NCBI GenBank assembly: GCA_012961305.1 | Contig: DTZQ01000458.1 | Location: 1 to 8,355 of the forward strand | Direction of reading: 5' to 3' | DNA length: 8,355 nucleotides | Source of the DNA: Armatimonadota bacterium | GTDB lineage: Bacteria; Armatimonadota; UBA10988; DTZQ01 | Shown: one piece after another, positions 1 through 7,680 of the stretch | Layout of the letters: each line of letters starts with the position of its first letter | How positions within the stretch are numbered: the stretch's first letter is position 1 | Notes under the pieces: generated by a model | Database searches by the model: none | What the model was told of the DNA's origin: nothing | The model's input: only the letters and a program-made list of their open reading frames with translations | Position numbers and translations under genes: made by a program

Positions 1-43
1 CCGGTTCCCAACCTCGTTCAGGTTTAGGTTCGAGAATTACTTA

Positions 44-68
44 GAGAGGTCACCTTCTCCGGTTGACC
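44..68. promoter_or_regulatory. possible operator: inverted repeats overlapping the -35
   Basis: Two overlapping imperfect dyads lie next to and over the -35 box. GAGAGGT (44-50) faces ACCTTCTC (52-59), with one extra T in the right arm. GGTCA (48-52) faces TGACC (64-68) across 11 nt, and the second half-site is inside the -35 hexamer. A repressor bound here would block RNA polymerase. No regulator gene is in the window, and short dyads such as these can arise by chance, so this is a weak inference. Confidence 0.22.
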
Positions 69-91
69 CTTTTTTCAGGGTGTGGTATAAT
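63..91 (+). promoter_or_regulatory. housekeeping-sigma promoter of the three-gene operon
   Basis: A near-consensus -35 box TTGACC (63-68) is followed by a 17-nt spacer and a perfect -10 box TATAAT (86-91). The -10 is preceded by TGG (83-85), which gives an extended -10 (TGn) element. Transcription should start near 98-99, leaving a leader of about 58 nt before the ATG at 157. No other good promoter is visible before the second or third gene, and their spacing is too tight for one, so all three are probably transcribed from here. The spacer holds a run of six T (70-75). Confidence 0.88.
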
Positions 92-109
92 CGGGGTGGC
101 AAGGCAACC

Positions 110-124
110 AACCGGGCAGCGGTT
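110..124 (+). promoter_or_regulatory. small hairpin in the 5' leader
   Basis: AACCG (110-114) and CGGTT (120-124) form a perfect 5-bp stem around the loop GGCAG. It sits in the transcribed leader about 12 nt after the predicted start of transcription and 20 nt before the Shine-Dalgarno sequence, so it does not cover the ribosome-binding site. It may stabilise the 5' end of the message. It is too short to be a riboswitch and may be coincidental. Confidence 0.25.
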
Positions 125-143
125 AAGGGAGTGAGGGAATCAA

Positions 144-149
144 AAGGGG
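144..149 (+). promoter_or_regulatory. Shine-Dalgarno site of the polytopic membrane protein gene
   Basis: AAGGGG lies 7 nt before the ATG at 157. It decides the start: the next ATG (171) is in another frame, and the first transmembrane helix begins only about nine codons after 157. Confidence 0.75.
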
Positions 150-156
150 CCTGACA

Positions 157-2034
157 ATGGATGCTTCAAAATGGACGCAGGGGCTGCTCTACGGGGTGGT
201 AACGGTGGGGGCATTGGCCGTGTTCTACGCTCTGTTGTTGACCTACGTCGTGATGGCCGCAGAGCCGCTCTCTTCGGCGGCCGCAGAGCGGCGGACTCGG
301 CTGCGGGAGTTGCGTCGGCCGCTGCGGCGCTGGTCCGGGTTCCTGCTAGGCCTGGGACTGCTGCTGGGCTTCGGCGTGTTTCTTGTCTCGCTGCTGAAAG
401 TCCCTCCCTTTGCGGCCGGCGGGGCACTTGGCTTCGGGTTCCTGCTGGGCCTGGCGGTGACGTTGTTGGCGGCGCTTTTCTTGGAAGGAAGCCAGGTCGT
501 GGGGGCTGTGTTGCTTAGCGAAGACCCCGACCGGCCGCGCGGCCTGTTGCGGCTCCAGCCAGGTGCGGTGGTGACTGCCTTGTTAGGGTGGGGCATGGTG
601 GCGGTAGTGCTGACCGGCTGGCTGCTCAAGAGCGACCCCCTGACGGCCTATCTGGGTCTGTGCTGCGGCGCCTGGTTCGTGACCTGGGCTGTCGGCAGCC
701 CGCTAACCTTGCTGCGCCCTCAGAAAGAGGGTAGTTCCCTGACCAGGCTGCAGGCGGCGACGCTTCACTCGGCCCTGCTCCTGGTGTTCGCCAGCAGCCT
801 ATCCTTCTTGGCCTTGGGGGTGAGCCTGGGCATGTTTCACCCGGCGGATACGGCGGCCGATTTGCGGCTGTTTCCCCTGGGGGCCGGAGCCGGCCTGGTT
901 CTCGCCCTCGCCGTCGCCGGGCTGCTGACCCCACCATCTCCCCCCGGGCAAGCGGAGAGGGTGGGGAAGGGAAGGGCCAGCCGGGCCCTATCAGTGGCTC
1001 TGCTTTTCGGCGGGACGGGCATCGTGGCCTGGTTGGCCTGGCGGCGATTGGTGGAGGAACCGGCCTTTCCCTATCCGCTTCTGTGTGGACTCCTGAGCGG
1101 CGCATTCCTGTTAGGTCTGGCTGTCCTTCTCCAGCGCGAGACGGCCCGCCGGGAGCCGGCCGGGGACACCTTCCTGCCAGCCGCGCTGCAAGAGGGGTTC
1201 GTGCTCGCCTTCCTGCTCCTGAGCACCGTGGTTGTCGCCTTCCTGAGCCAGCGCGGTTTTGGCGTGGCCCTGGCTGGGTTGGGCCTGCTAACTGGGGTCT
1301 GGTGGTGGGTGGCGCAGACGACCATGGGGCTCAAGCAAGGCTGGGCTCGGGCCCTGCGCGGCGCTGCTGACCAGAGTACGGCCCCGGCCGAGGTGAGCCC
1401 CGGGGTCAACCTGGGCCTGCGTTTCCTCAATGCGGCCCTCGTCTTTTTGGTTCTGATGGTAGTTTTCCGCCTGTTCTACGAACGCACTCCGCTGGGTCGG
1501 GGCCGTGCGGACCTGTATTACCACTACACCTTCATCGGCCTCCTGCTGGGCCTGGTCCTTCCCTTCGCCCTGAGCGCGCTCTACGCCGAGGCCCGCGCCC
1601 GCTTGCGTCCCTGGCGCGAGGCTGAGGCTGGGTCGGGGGGTGAACTGCCCATCCCGGTGGGCACGTGGCTGGACTGGCTGCTGACGGGCGGCCTGGTGAT
1701 GGCGGCCGGGCCGGCCCTGGTAGTGTTCCTATGGGGCCCCCGGGGGGCGGCCGGGTTCTCAGCGGGCCTGGTGGTGGAGGCCCTGCTTTTCTGCCTCTTA
1801 GCTCCGGTCCTGCTCCCTCGCCGATTCACGCCCGACCTTTCTGCCCTATTAGACGCGGCCCTATTCACCCTGCCCCTGTTGGGCCTGGCAACGGTGCAAG
1901 TGACCCGGCTGTTGGAGCCGCTCTCGCAGGCGAAGCGGGAGGTCAAACTGCTGGTGATGCTTGCTGCGTTGGGGGTGGCAGTGGTATGGGGCGCAGTGCG
2001 GTGGACGCTAACGCGACGGGGGGCAAAGGAGTAA
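157..2034 (+). CDS. polytopic integral membrane protein of unknown function, about 17 helices
   Basis: I do not recognise the family. The 625-residue product is strongly hydrophobic. Hydrophobic stretches long enough to span a membrane lie near residues 9-34, 61-81, 87-110, 138-157, 163-187, 202-223, 238-257, 278-296, 305-325, 344-364, 367-388, 420-440, 453-476, 506-526, 533-553, 565-582 and 597-616. Loops between them are short and Arg-rich (44-58, 326-333, 476-488), as expected for cytoplasmic loops, and the tail is basic (RRGAKE). No ATP-binding motif, soluble catalytic domain or clear transporter signature is visible. Many helices contain Leu/Gly/Ala-rich packing segments. It is the first gene after the promoter and its last codons carry the ribosome-binding site of the A2M gene, so the two are translationally linked. 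It could be a membrane platform, exporter or flippase serving the A2M/VanW pair, but nothing in the sequence proves this. The reading frame is certain; the function is open. Confidence 0.93.
   Translation: MDASKWTQGLLYGVVTVGALAVFYALLLTYVVMAAEPLSSAAAERRTRLRELRRPLRRWSGFLLGLGLLLGFGVFLVSLLKVPPFAAGGALGFGFLLGLAVTLLAALFLEGSQVVGAVLLSEDPDRPRGLLRLQPGAVVTALLGWGMVAVVLTGWLLKSDPLTAYLGLCCGAWFVTWAVGSPLTLLRPQKEGSSLTRLQAATLHSALLLVFASSLSFLALGVSLGMFHPADTAADLRLFPLGAGAGLVLALAVAGLLTPPSPPGQAERVGKGRASRALSVALLFGGTGIVAWLAWRRLVEEPAFPYPLLCGLLSGAFLLGLAVLLQRETARREPAGDTFLPAALQEGFVLAFLLLSTVVVAFLSQRGFGVALAGLGLLTGVWWWVAQTTMGLKQGWARALRGAADQSTAPAEVSPGVNLGLRFLNAALVFLVLMVVFRLFYERTPLGRGRADLYYHYTFIGLLLGLVLPFALSALYAEARARLRPWREAEAGSGGELPIPVGTWLDWLLTGGLVMAAGPALVVFLWGPRGAAGFSAGLVVEALLFCLLAPVLLPRRFTPDLSALLDAALFTLPLLGLATVQVTRLLEPLSQAKREVKLLVMLAALGVAVVWGAVRWTLTRRGAKE
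2025..2031 (+). promoter_or_regulatory. Shine-Dalgarno site of the A2M gene, inside the preceding gene
   Basis: AAAGGAG ends just before the TAA stop (2032-2034) of the membrane protein gene and 7 nt before the ATG at 2039. It is a near-perfect site at ideal distance and fixes the A2M start. Because it lies in the last codons of the upstream gene, ribosomes finishing that gene pass over it, which favours coupled translation. Confidence 0.85.
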
Positions 2035-2038
2035 AAAG

Positions 2039-5000
2039 ATGAAAACTCAACTTACCCGCGGAGCTATCTCTCCCTCCTGGCTCCTGTTGTGCCTCTGCTT
2101 CCTGTGGGGCCTGGGAATGTTGGCCTGGGTGCTGCTGCAGGAGCCGCCACAGGCAGCCTTGAAAGGCACGGTCACGGTGTGCGAAACTGGCCAGCCTCTG
2201 CCGGAGGCGAAGGTGCTGCTGCGCGGCTGCGAGGGGCCAGCGCAGGGACAGGTGTGGCGGGCCCGGACCGACGAGCAGGGGAAGTTTGAGTTTGCTCACC
2301 TGCCCATCGGAGGTTACGAAATCGAGGCGACTTCCAAATCCGGCATCCACTACCTGCCGGCGACAGGCATCGAACTGCGCGAGGGCGAACGTAAAAACCT
2401 GCTCCTGGAACTCTCGCCCCAGCGGACTTTCCTCCGCCTGCTGGCCCCACAGCACGCCTTCACCACCCGCGAACCGGTGCGGGTCGGCGTGCATGGTTTC
2501 GTGGAGGCGGACACGCTGTTCGTGGACTTGAGGCGCTACGACCTGTGGCGCCTGCTGAGCGAGGAGCCAGAGAGGCGAGCCCGCTACGAGCACTGGGGAT
2601 GGCAGGGCTCGACCAACGCACCGCGCCGCTATCTGGAACGCCTGCCCCGGCAGAAGGTGCCCATTACGGAGCGCGACGAAGAAGGCGTGTTCACCCAGTA
2701 CGTAGACCTGCCGCTGTACGAACCGGGTGCCTACCTGGCCGAGTTCACCCTCGGACGGCATACCCAGCGGCTGGGCCTGCTCATTAGCAACCTGGCCCTG
2801 GTCGTCAAAGAGGACGGGCGGCAAATGCTCATCTATGCCGCTGACCTGGACACCGGCGAGCCGCTACCTCGCACCGAGATTACCGTCTATCCCCCGCTGG
2901 GGAAAGAGCCCCTCGCCCGGGGTCGCACTGACGAGCAGGGCCTGTTCCAGGCCGCGATTCCAGCGAACTGGGGAGGCCGTTACTTGGTGTTGGGGCGGCA
3001 GGGGCCCCATTTCAACTTGGTGAACCTTTACCTCTCGCCGCAGGCAGAGGAACGCTATCGGGTGCACCTCTACACCGACCGCCCGATTTATCGCCCCGGC
3101 CACCATGTCCGCTTCAAGGGAATCCTGCGCCAAATCACGCCGGACGGCTATCGGGTGCCGCCCCCGCAGGTACTCACGGTGGAGGTGCGCGACGCACGGG
3201 GCCATTTAATCTGGCGCGAGCCTAAGCGCAGCAATGACTTCGGTTCCTTTTGGGGCGAGTTCGACGTGCCGGAGGAGGCCGCCACCGGGCTGTTCGATTT
3301 GGCAGCCCTAATCGGCGGAGAGGAGCACCACAGCCGATTCGCCGTGGCTTCCTACCGCAAGCCGGAGTGCGAACTCAAGTTATCTTCCGACAAGCCCTAC
3401 TACCTCCCCGGCGAGCGGGTGCAAATCACCCTGGAGGCCCGCTACTACTTCGGCACGCCCGTCGCCCGGGCAAAGGTCTCGTACTCTGTCTATCGGCACC
3501 CCACGACCTATCGGCCCTCGTCGCCGGAGGGCCAGTCCTGGGAGGAGGAAATTTACAAGGATTGGGCCGGCTACGGCGAATGGGTGCTCTCGGGGGAGGC
3601 GGAGACCAATGCCGAGGGGCGCGTCAGGTTCACCCTTGACCCAGCGCGGATTGACAAAAAGCAGCGGAAGAAAACTAAACGGAAGCCGAAGCCAGCGGAC
3701 GAGTGGGAACTGGCGACGGGGGAATGGCAGTATGACCTGAAACTGGAACTCGTGGATGCCAGCGGCAAGTACGTCTATGCGGACACCTCCTTCGTGGTTG
3801 TCCCGGCGGAGTTCTATCTGGACGCTTGGCCCGACTCCTACTACGCCGCGCCGGGCCAGGAAGTCACCGTGCGCTTGGTGGTGAAAAACTATGAGGGCCA
3901 ACCCCAGGCCCGGACGCGGCTGCGCTTGGCGGTCGGACAGGCTCATTGGCGCGAGGACGAGTCCGGCCACTGGTGGCGGAGCGTGGAATCCGTGCGGGAG
4001 GTGACCGTGCGCACCGACGACCAGGGCCGGGCGAGTTTCTCCTTCTGGCCGGAAGAGGAGGGCGAGTGGGTCATCCGGGCCCAGGCGACGGACCGCCGGG
4101 GGAACCGCGTGGGAATGGTTACCTCGCTGTATGTCTGGTCGGGTGGCCAGCGAGTGCCGAACTATCGCTATGGGAAATTGGAATTGAACCTGGACAAGCC
4201 GCGCTATCGCTTAGGCGAGACTGCCCGGGCGGTGTTCAACGTGGAGCAACCCAGCGGCTATGTCCTGGTCACGGTGGAGGGCGCACGGCTCTACGAACAC
4301 CGCTTGTTGCCGCTGCGGGCTAACTCCCAGACGGCTGACTTTCCGGTCCGGCCCGCCTACCTGCCCAACGTCTTCATCGGCGCGGCGCGGGTTCACCGGA
4401 AGAGGTTGGAACAGCGCACGGCCACGCTCCGCCTGACCACCGAACAGCGGGTGCTCCAGGTCTCCGTCACGCCGGACCGGCCCATCGCCAGCCCCGGCGA
4501 AGCGGTCACCTTCAGTTTGCAAGTGAGGGACGCTGAGGGGAAGCCGGCCCTGGCCGAGGTCTCGCTGGCCGTGGTGGACGAGTCCCTCTATGCCCTGCGG
4601 GCGGACCATCCGGAGGCGATTATCAAGGCCTTTTACGCCCAGCGGTACAACCGGGTGCACACCTACTTCTCCTCGCCGGAGTATTACCTCCAAGCGGGCA
4701 AGGACACCAGCAGCCCGGTGCGCAGGGAGTTCCCGGACACGGCCTTCTGGAAGCCGGACCTGCGAACCGACCAGAACGGGCAGGCCACGGTCAGGGTGAC
4801 GCTTCCTGACACGCTCACCACCTGGCGGGCGATGGCCATCGCGCACACGCGGGACACGGCCGTCGGCTACGGCATGGCGAAGGTCGTCAGCCGGCTGGAT
4901 TTCCTGGTGCGCCTGGAAACGCCGCGCTTTTTCACCCAGGGAGACGAGGCGGTCATCGCGGCTATCGTCCACAACGATACGGACCGCCCGGAGGCCGTCA

Positions 5001-6841
5001 CGGTCACGCTGGACGCGCCGGGGCTGGAAACGGCTGAGCCGCGGACCCGGGAGGGTCGAGTTGCCCCGCACCGTTCCCAGCGCTTTGCCTGGCGGGGCCG
5101 CATCGAACCGCCGGAGGAAATAACTTTCACCGTCTCCGCGCAGGCCGGCAGCGGCTGGCGCGACGCTGTACAGCGGACCGTACCCATCGTGCCCTACGCC
5201 GTGGTTCAACACACCAGCGCCAGCGGGGAACTCCGACCGGGCGAGGTGGTGGAGACAGTGACCATGACCCCGGATACGATGTCGGAGGTAAGCCAGGTGG
5301 AAGTCACGCTGTCGCCGTCCATCGCCGGAACCGTGCTGCAATCGCTGGACTATTTGGTTCGCTATCCCTACGGCTGCGTGGAACAGACGATGAGTTCCTT
5401 CTTGCCGGACGTGATGGTCGCCCAGGTCTGGAAGAAACTGGGGTGGCCGCGCTCGCGGCACTTGCGGCAGCAACTGCCGGATATGGTGGCCCACGGCTTG
5501 CTCCGGCTCTACAACTACCAGCACTACGACGGCGGCTGGGGCTGGTGGAGTTACGATGCTTCAAGCCCCTGGATGACGGCCTACGTGATGTACGGCCTGC
5601 AGGAATGTCGCCGGGCCGGGTTTGAGGTCGATTCCGACGTGTTCCATCGCGGCCTGAAGCGGCTGCGGGAATGGGTCAAGAATCTCCCTCCCTACCGTCC
5701 ACCCAACCGCGACCAGTGTTTCGCCTTGTACCTCCTGGCGCGGCAGAAGCAGGAGGTAGAGGACATCTTGTTCCCACCCGCGCCCAAGCCCAAGCGGCCC
5801 GGGGCTCGGCCCATCCCTGCGCCGCCCTCGGTCCCCGCCCGGCTGCTGCGGTCCTGGGGCAACATCGAACCTCTGGCCCTGACCGTGCTCGCGCTGCACG
5901 AAATTGGCCGACCGGAGGAGGCTCGACCGCTGGTCCGGCGGATTCTCGCCCAGGCCTCAGGGGACCGGCGCTCCTGCCACTGGTTTTCCGTGGAGACAAC
6001 TGCTTGGGCGTTGCGAGCGCTGCTGCGGCAGGAACCCGAAAACGAGGTCCTGCCCAAGGTCGTCCACTGGCTGCGCTTGCAGTGGAATGGTCAGGCCTGG
6101 ATTTCCACCCGGGCCACCTCGTTGACCATCGCCGCCCTGCTGGAGTACCTCCAGGCACGCCGCTGGACTCCGCCCCAGGGGCTCGTGCGCCTGATGCTGA
6201 ACGGGGAAACGCTGGAGGAGGTGGAACTCAGGCCGGAAAGCGTGTACCAGCCGGACGTGCGCTGGGAGATTCCAGCGGGTCGGCTGCGCCGGGGGGAGAA
6301 CGAAATCCGTCTGACCTGCGAGGGCCGGGGGCAGTTGTACTACACTGTGGCCTTCCACCGCTACCTGAAGGCCGACGAAATGCCCCAGCGCCTGAGCGCC
6401 ACCGGGCTGCGAGTGGAGCGGCGCTACGACCTGGTGGAGGTAGGCCGGGACGGGAAACAGAGGTTTCGTCCCCTGCCAAGCGATAAGCCCTGCCGTCGGG
6501 GGAGCGTGATTCGCGGCCAAATCACACTGCACGTTGACCGACCGCGCCAGCACGTGGTGGTGGAAGAGCCGCTGCCCGCCGGGTGCGAGGTCCTGGAGCA
6601 GGGCGACCTGGAGAGGTACGAATGGCAGGAGAGAGGGTACTGGTGGACCTCACGCGACCTGCGGGACGATAAAATTGTCTTCTTTATCACCGACCTGCCG
6701 CCGGGCCAGCACCAACTCTTTTACACCCTGCGGGCCGAACAGCCCGGCACCTATCGCGTGCTGCCGACGTATGTGGAAGGGATGTACGAACCGGAATTGC
6801 ACACCAGCGGCAGCGGGGCAGTGGTGGAGATTCGGAAATGA
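2039..6841 (+). CDS. membrane-anchored bacterial alpha-2-macroglobulin with intact thioester
   Basis: This is a broad-spectrum protease trap. In the family, cleavage of a bait region triggers a conformational change and a reactive thioester captures the protease covalently. Residues 1-13 are basic or polar and about 14-33 form one hydrophobic helix; no lipobox is seen, so it is a signal anchor or signal peptide rather than a lipoprotein. About 40-126 resemble a carboxypeptidase-regulatory-like beta domain. Macroglobulin domains follow; the MG2 signature is at 345-354 (YTDRPIYRPG). A candidate bait segment lies at about 854-902, after the VVDESLYAL motif (845-853), and contains R895-R896. The central A2M domain starts near F903-W904. 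The thioester motif is G-C-V-E-Q with C1113 and Q1116, followed by a Trp-rich helical segment (GGWGWW, 1165-1170). The C-terminus resembles the bacterial MG10 domain. Length 1600 is normal for bacterial A2Ms. Insertions: a Lys/Arg-rich linker (540-551) and a Pro-rich loop (1246-1266). It differs from E. coli YfhM in lacking a lipobox. Family call secure; target proteases unknown. Confidence 0.97.
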   Translation: MKTQLTRGAISPSWLLLCLCFLWGLGMLAWVLLQEPPQAALKGTVTVCETGQPLPEAKVLLRGCEGPAQGQVWRARTDEQGKFEFAHLPIGGYEIEATSKSGIHYLPATGIELREGERKNLLLELSPQRTFLRLLAPQHAFTTREPVRVGVHGFVEADTLFVDLRRYDLWRLLSEEPERRARYEHWGWQGSTNAPRRYLERLPRQKVPITERDEEGVFTQYVDLPLYEPGAYLAEFTLGRHTQRLGLLISNLALVVKEDGRQMLIYAADLDTGEPLPRTEITVYPPLGKEPLARGRTDEQGLFQAAIPANWGGRYLVLGRQGPHFNLVNLYLSPQAEERYRVHLYTDRPIYRPGHHVRFKGILRQITPDGYRVPPPQVLTVEVRDARGHLIWREPKRSNDFGSFWGEFDVPEEAATGLFDLAALIGGEEHHSRFAVASYRKPECELKLSSDKPYYLPGERVQITLEARYYFGTPVARAKVSYSVYRHPTTYRPSSPEGQSWEEEIYKDWAGYGEWVLSGEAETNAEGRVRFTLDPARIDKKQRKKTKRKPKPADEWELATGEWQYDLKLELVDASGKYVYADTSFVVVPAEFYLDAWPDSYYAAPGQEVTVRLVVKNYEGQPQARTRLRLAVGQAHWREDESGHWWRSVESVREVTVRTDDQGRASFSFWPEEEGEWVIRAQATDRRGNRVGMVTSLYVWSGGQRVPNYRYGKLELNLDKPRYRLGETARAVFNVEQPSGYVLVTVEGARLYEHRLLPLRANSQTADFPVRPAYLPNVFIGAARVHRKRLEQRTATLRLTTEQRVLQVSVTPDRPIASPGEAVTFSLQVRDAEGKPALAEVSLAVVDESLYALRADHPEAIIKAFYAQRYNRVHTYFSSPEYYLQAGKDTSSPVRREFPDTAFWKPDLRTDQNGQATVRVTLPDTLTTWRAMAIAHTRDTAVGYGMAKVVSRLDFLVRLETPRFFTQGDEAVIAAIVHNDTDRPEAVTVTLDAPGLETAEPRTREGRVAPHRSQRFAWRGRIEPPEEITFTVSAQAGSGWRDAVQRTVPIVPYAVVQHTSASGELRPGEVVETVTMTPDTMSEVSQVEVTLSPSIAGTVLQSLDYLVRYPYGCVEQTMSSFLPDVMVAQVWKKLGWPRSRHLRQQLPDMVAHGLLRLYNYQHYDGGWGWWSYDASSPWMTAYVMYGLQECRRAGFEVDSDVFHRGLKRLREWVKNLPPYRPPNRDQCFALYLLARQKQEVEDILFPPAPKPKRPGARPIPAPPSVPARLLRSWGNIEPLALTVLALHEIGRPEEARPLVRRILAQASGDRRSCHWFSVETTAWALRALLRQEPENEVLPKVVHWLRLQWNGQAWISTRATSLTIAALLEYLQARRWTPPQGLVRLMLNGETLEEVELRPESVYQPDVRWEIPAGRLRRGENEIRLTCEGRGQLYYTVAFHRYLKADEMPQRLSATGLRVERRYDLVEVGRDGKQRFRPLPSDKPCRRGSVIRGQITLHVDRPRQHVVVEEPLPAGCEVLEQGDLERYEWQERGYWWTSRDLRDDKIVFFITDLPPGQHQLFYTLRAEQPGTYRVLPTYVEGMYEPELHTSGSGAVVEIRK
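6826..6840 (+). promoter_or_regulatory. Shine-Dalgarno site and ATGA overlap start of the VanW gene
   Basis: GGAG (6826-6829) lies 8 nt before the ATG at 6838. That ATG shares ATGA with the TGA stop of the A2M gene (6839-6841), the classic arrangement for termination-reinitiation. A second in-frame ATG follows directly at 6841 and a third at 6847; the first has the best spacing and overlap geometry. Confidence 0.7.
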
Positions 6842-7653
6842 TGGAAATGCCCAGCCAAACTGGGTCTCGTTCCCGCCTCTGGCTTCTTTCCGCTCTGTTC
6901 TGGGCGGTGGTTGCTTTGGGCTTCGTTGGCTGGTTGGCTCGGCCGCCGGAGGAGCGGGAACTGGCGAACTTTGCCACCAGCCTGAGGGGACGCACGCCGG
7001 GCCAGCGTCACAACGCACGCTTGGCTGCGCGGGCGTTGGATGGCATTATCATCCCGCCCGGCGGCGAGTTCTCGTTCAACCAGGCGGTGGGCCCCTGGAC
7101 TCGCGACCGGGGTTACAAACGGGCCCCCGTCAGTTTCGGCGGCGAAATGGTCATCACCTGGGGCGGCGGCGTCTGCCAGGTCTCCTCTACGCTCTACAAT
7201 GCGGCCCTGCTGGCCGGGATGAAAATTCTGGAGCGCGACCACCACACCTGGGCTCCCCTCTACGTCCCCCCCGGCCGAGATGCGGCCGTGGCCAGGAGAA
7301 TCGCCGACCTGCGCTTTGCCAATCCCTACTCTGAACCCGTGCGCTTAGAGGTCGAAGTTCGGGGCGAAACTCTAATCTGCCGCCTCTACTCCCGAGCTCA
7401 ACCGACGGTCGAATTTCGCCTGGTCACCGAAATCAAAGAGGTCTTCCCTTCCTCGCCGCTGGTGCGCTACGACCAGGACCTCCCTGCTGGTCGCCGCGTT
7501 CGCTACGCGGCTGGTCGGCTCGGCTGCACCGTGCGCACCTACCGCCTCATCCTCCACAACGGCCGGGTGGTAGGCCAGGAACTCCTCTCTGACGACGAAT
7601 ACAAATCCCTGAGCCCACAGGTGCGGGTGGGGACGGGGATTGGGGGGGACTAA
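6838..7653 (+). CDS. membrane-anchored VanW-domain protein with G5-like C-terminus
   Basis: The 271-residue product has one N-terminal membrane helix (about 13-34) after a short basic start, then an extracytoplasmic VanW domain (about 55-187). Family hallmarks are PGGEFSFN (74-81), the Gly-rich GGGVCQVSSTLYN (109-121, with C113), an H135-H136 pair before TWAPLYVP, and GRDAAV (146-151). About 190-267 have the pattern of a G5-type beta domain (YDQDLPAG, then G..GCTVRTYRL, NGRVV and a final VGTG). The peptidoglycan-binding-4 domain that precedes VanW in many homologues is absent. VanW was named from vancomycin-resistance clusters. As I recall, recent work in Clostridioides difficile assigns L,D-transpeptidase (3-3 peptidoglycan cross-linking) activity to VanW domains with a Cys nucleophile, and C113 fits that role. 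The start overlaps the A2M stop, so equal expression with the protease trap is expected. Family assignment is firm; enzymatic activity is inferred from relatives. Confidence 0.95.
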   Translation: MMEMPSQTGSRSRLWLLSALFWAVVALGFVGWLARPPEERELANFATSLRGRTPGQRHNARLAARALDGIIIPPGGEFSFNQAVGPWTRDRGYKRAPVSFGGEMVITWGGGVCQVSSTLYNAALLAGMKILERDHHTWAPLYVPPGRDAAVARRIADLRFANPYSEPVRLEVEVRGETLICRLYSRAQPTVEFRLVTEIKEVFPSSPLVRYDQDLPAGRRVRYAAGRLGCTVRTYRLILHNGRVVGQELLSDDEYKSLSPQVRVGTGIGGD

Positions 7654-7680
7654 TGCCGGCTCAAGGCCTACGCCGTTGGG

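Noticed and set aside
2080..2141. Lipoprotein signal at the A2M N-terminus (Cys at residues 18 and 20)
   Set aside because: Both Cys residues lie inside the hydrophobic core and no L-x-x-C lipobox ends the helix, so a signal anchor or ordinary signal peptide is more likely.
1943..2824. Minus-strand open frame (293 codons) across the junction of genes 1 and 2
   Set aside because: It overlaps the ends of two real genes and their ribosome-binding site, and its Gln/Leu-rich translation shows no domain.
4211..5524. Long minus-strand open frame (437 codons) inside the A2M gene
   Set aside because: It is antisense to well-supported A2M domains including the thioester. Its translation is Arg/His/Gly-rich without recognisable motifs, as expected for shadow frames in GC-rich DNA.
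5671..6486. Plus-strand open frame (271 codons) within the A2M gene
   Set aside because: It is out of frame with the A2M, Pro/Ala/Arg-rich and has no ribosome-binding site; it is a GC-frame artefact.
7654..7680. Intrinsic terminator after the VanW operon
   Set aside because: Only a weak CGGC/GCCG pairing with an 11-nt loop is possible and no T-run follows, so a terminator cannot be claimed.
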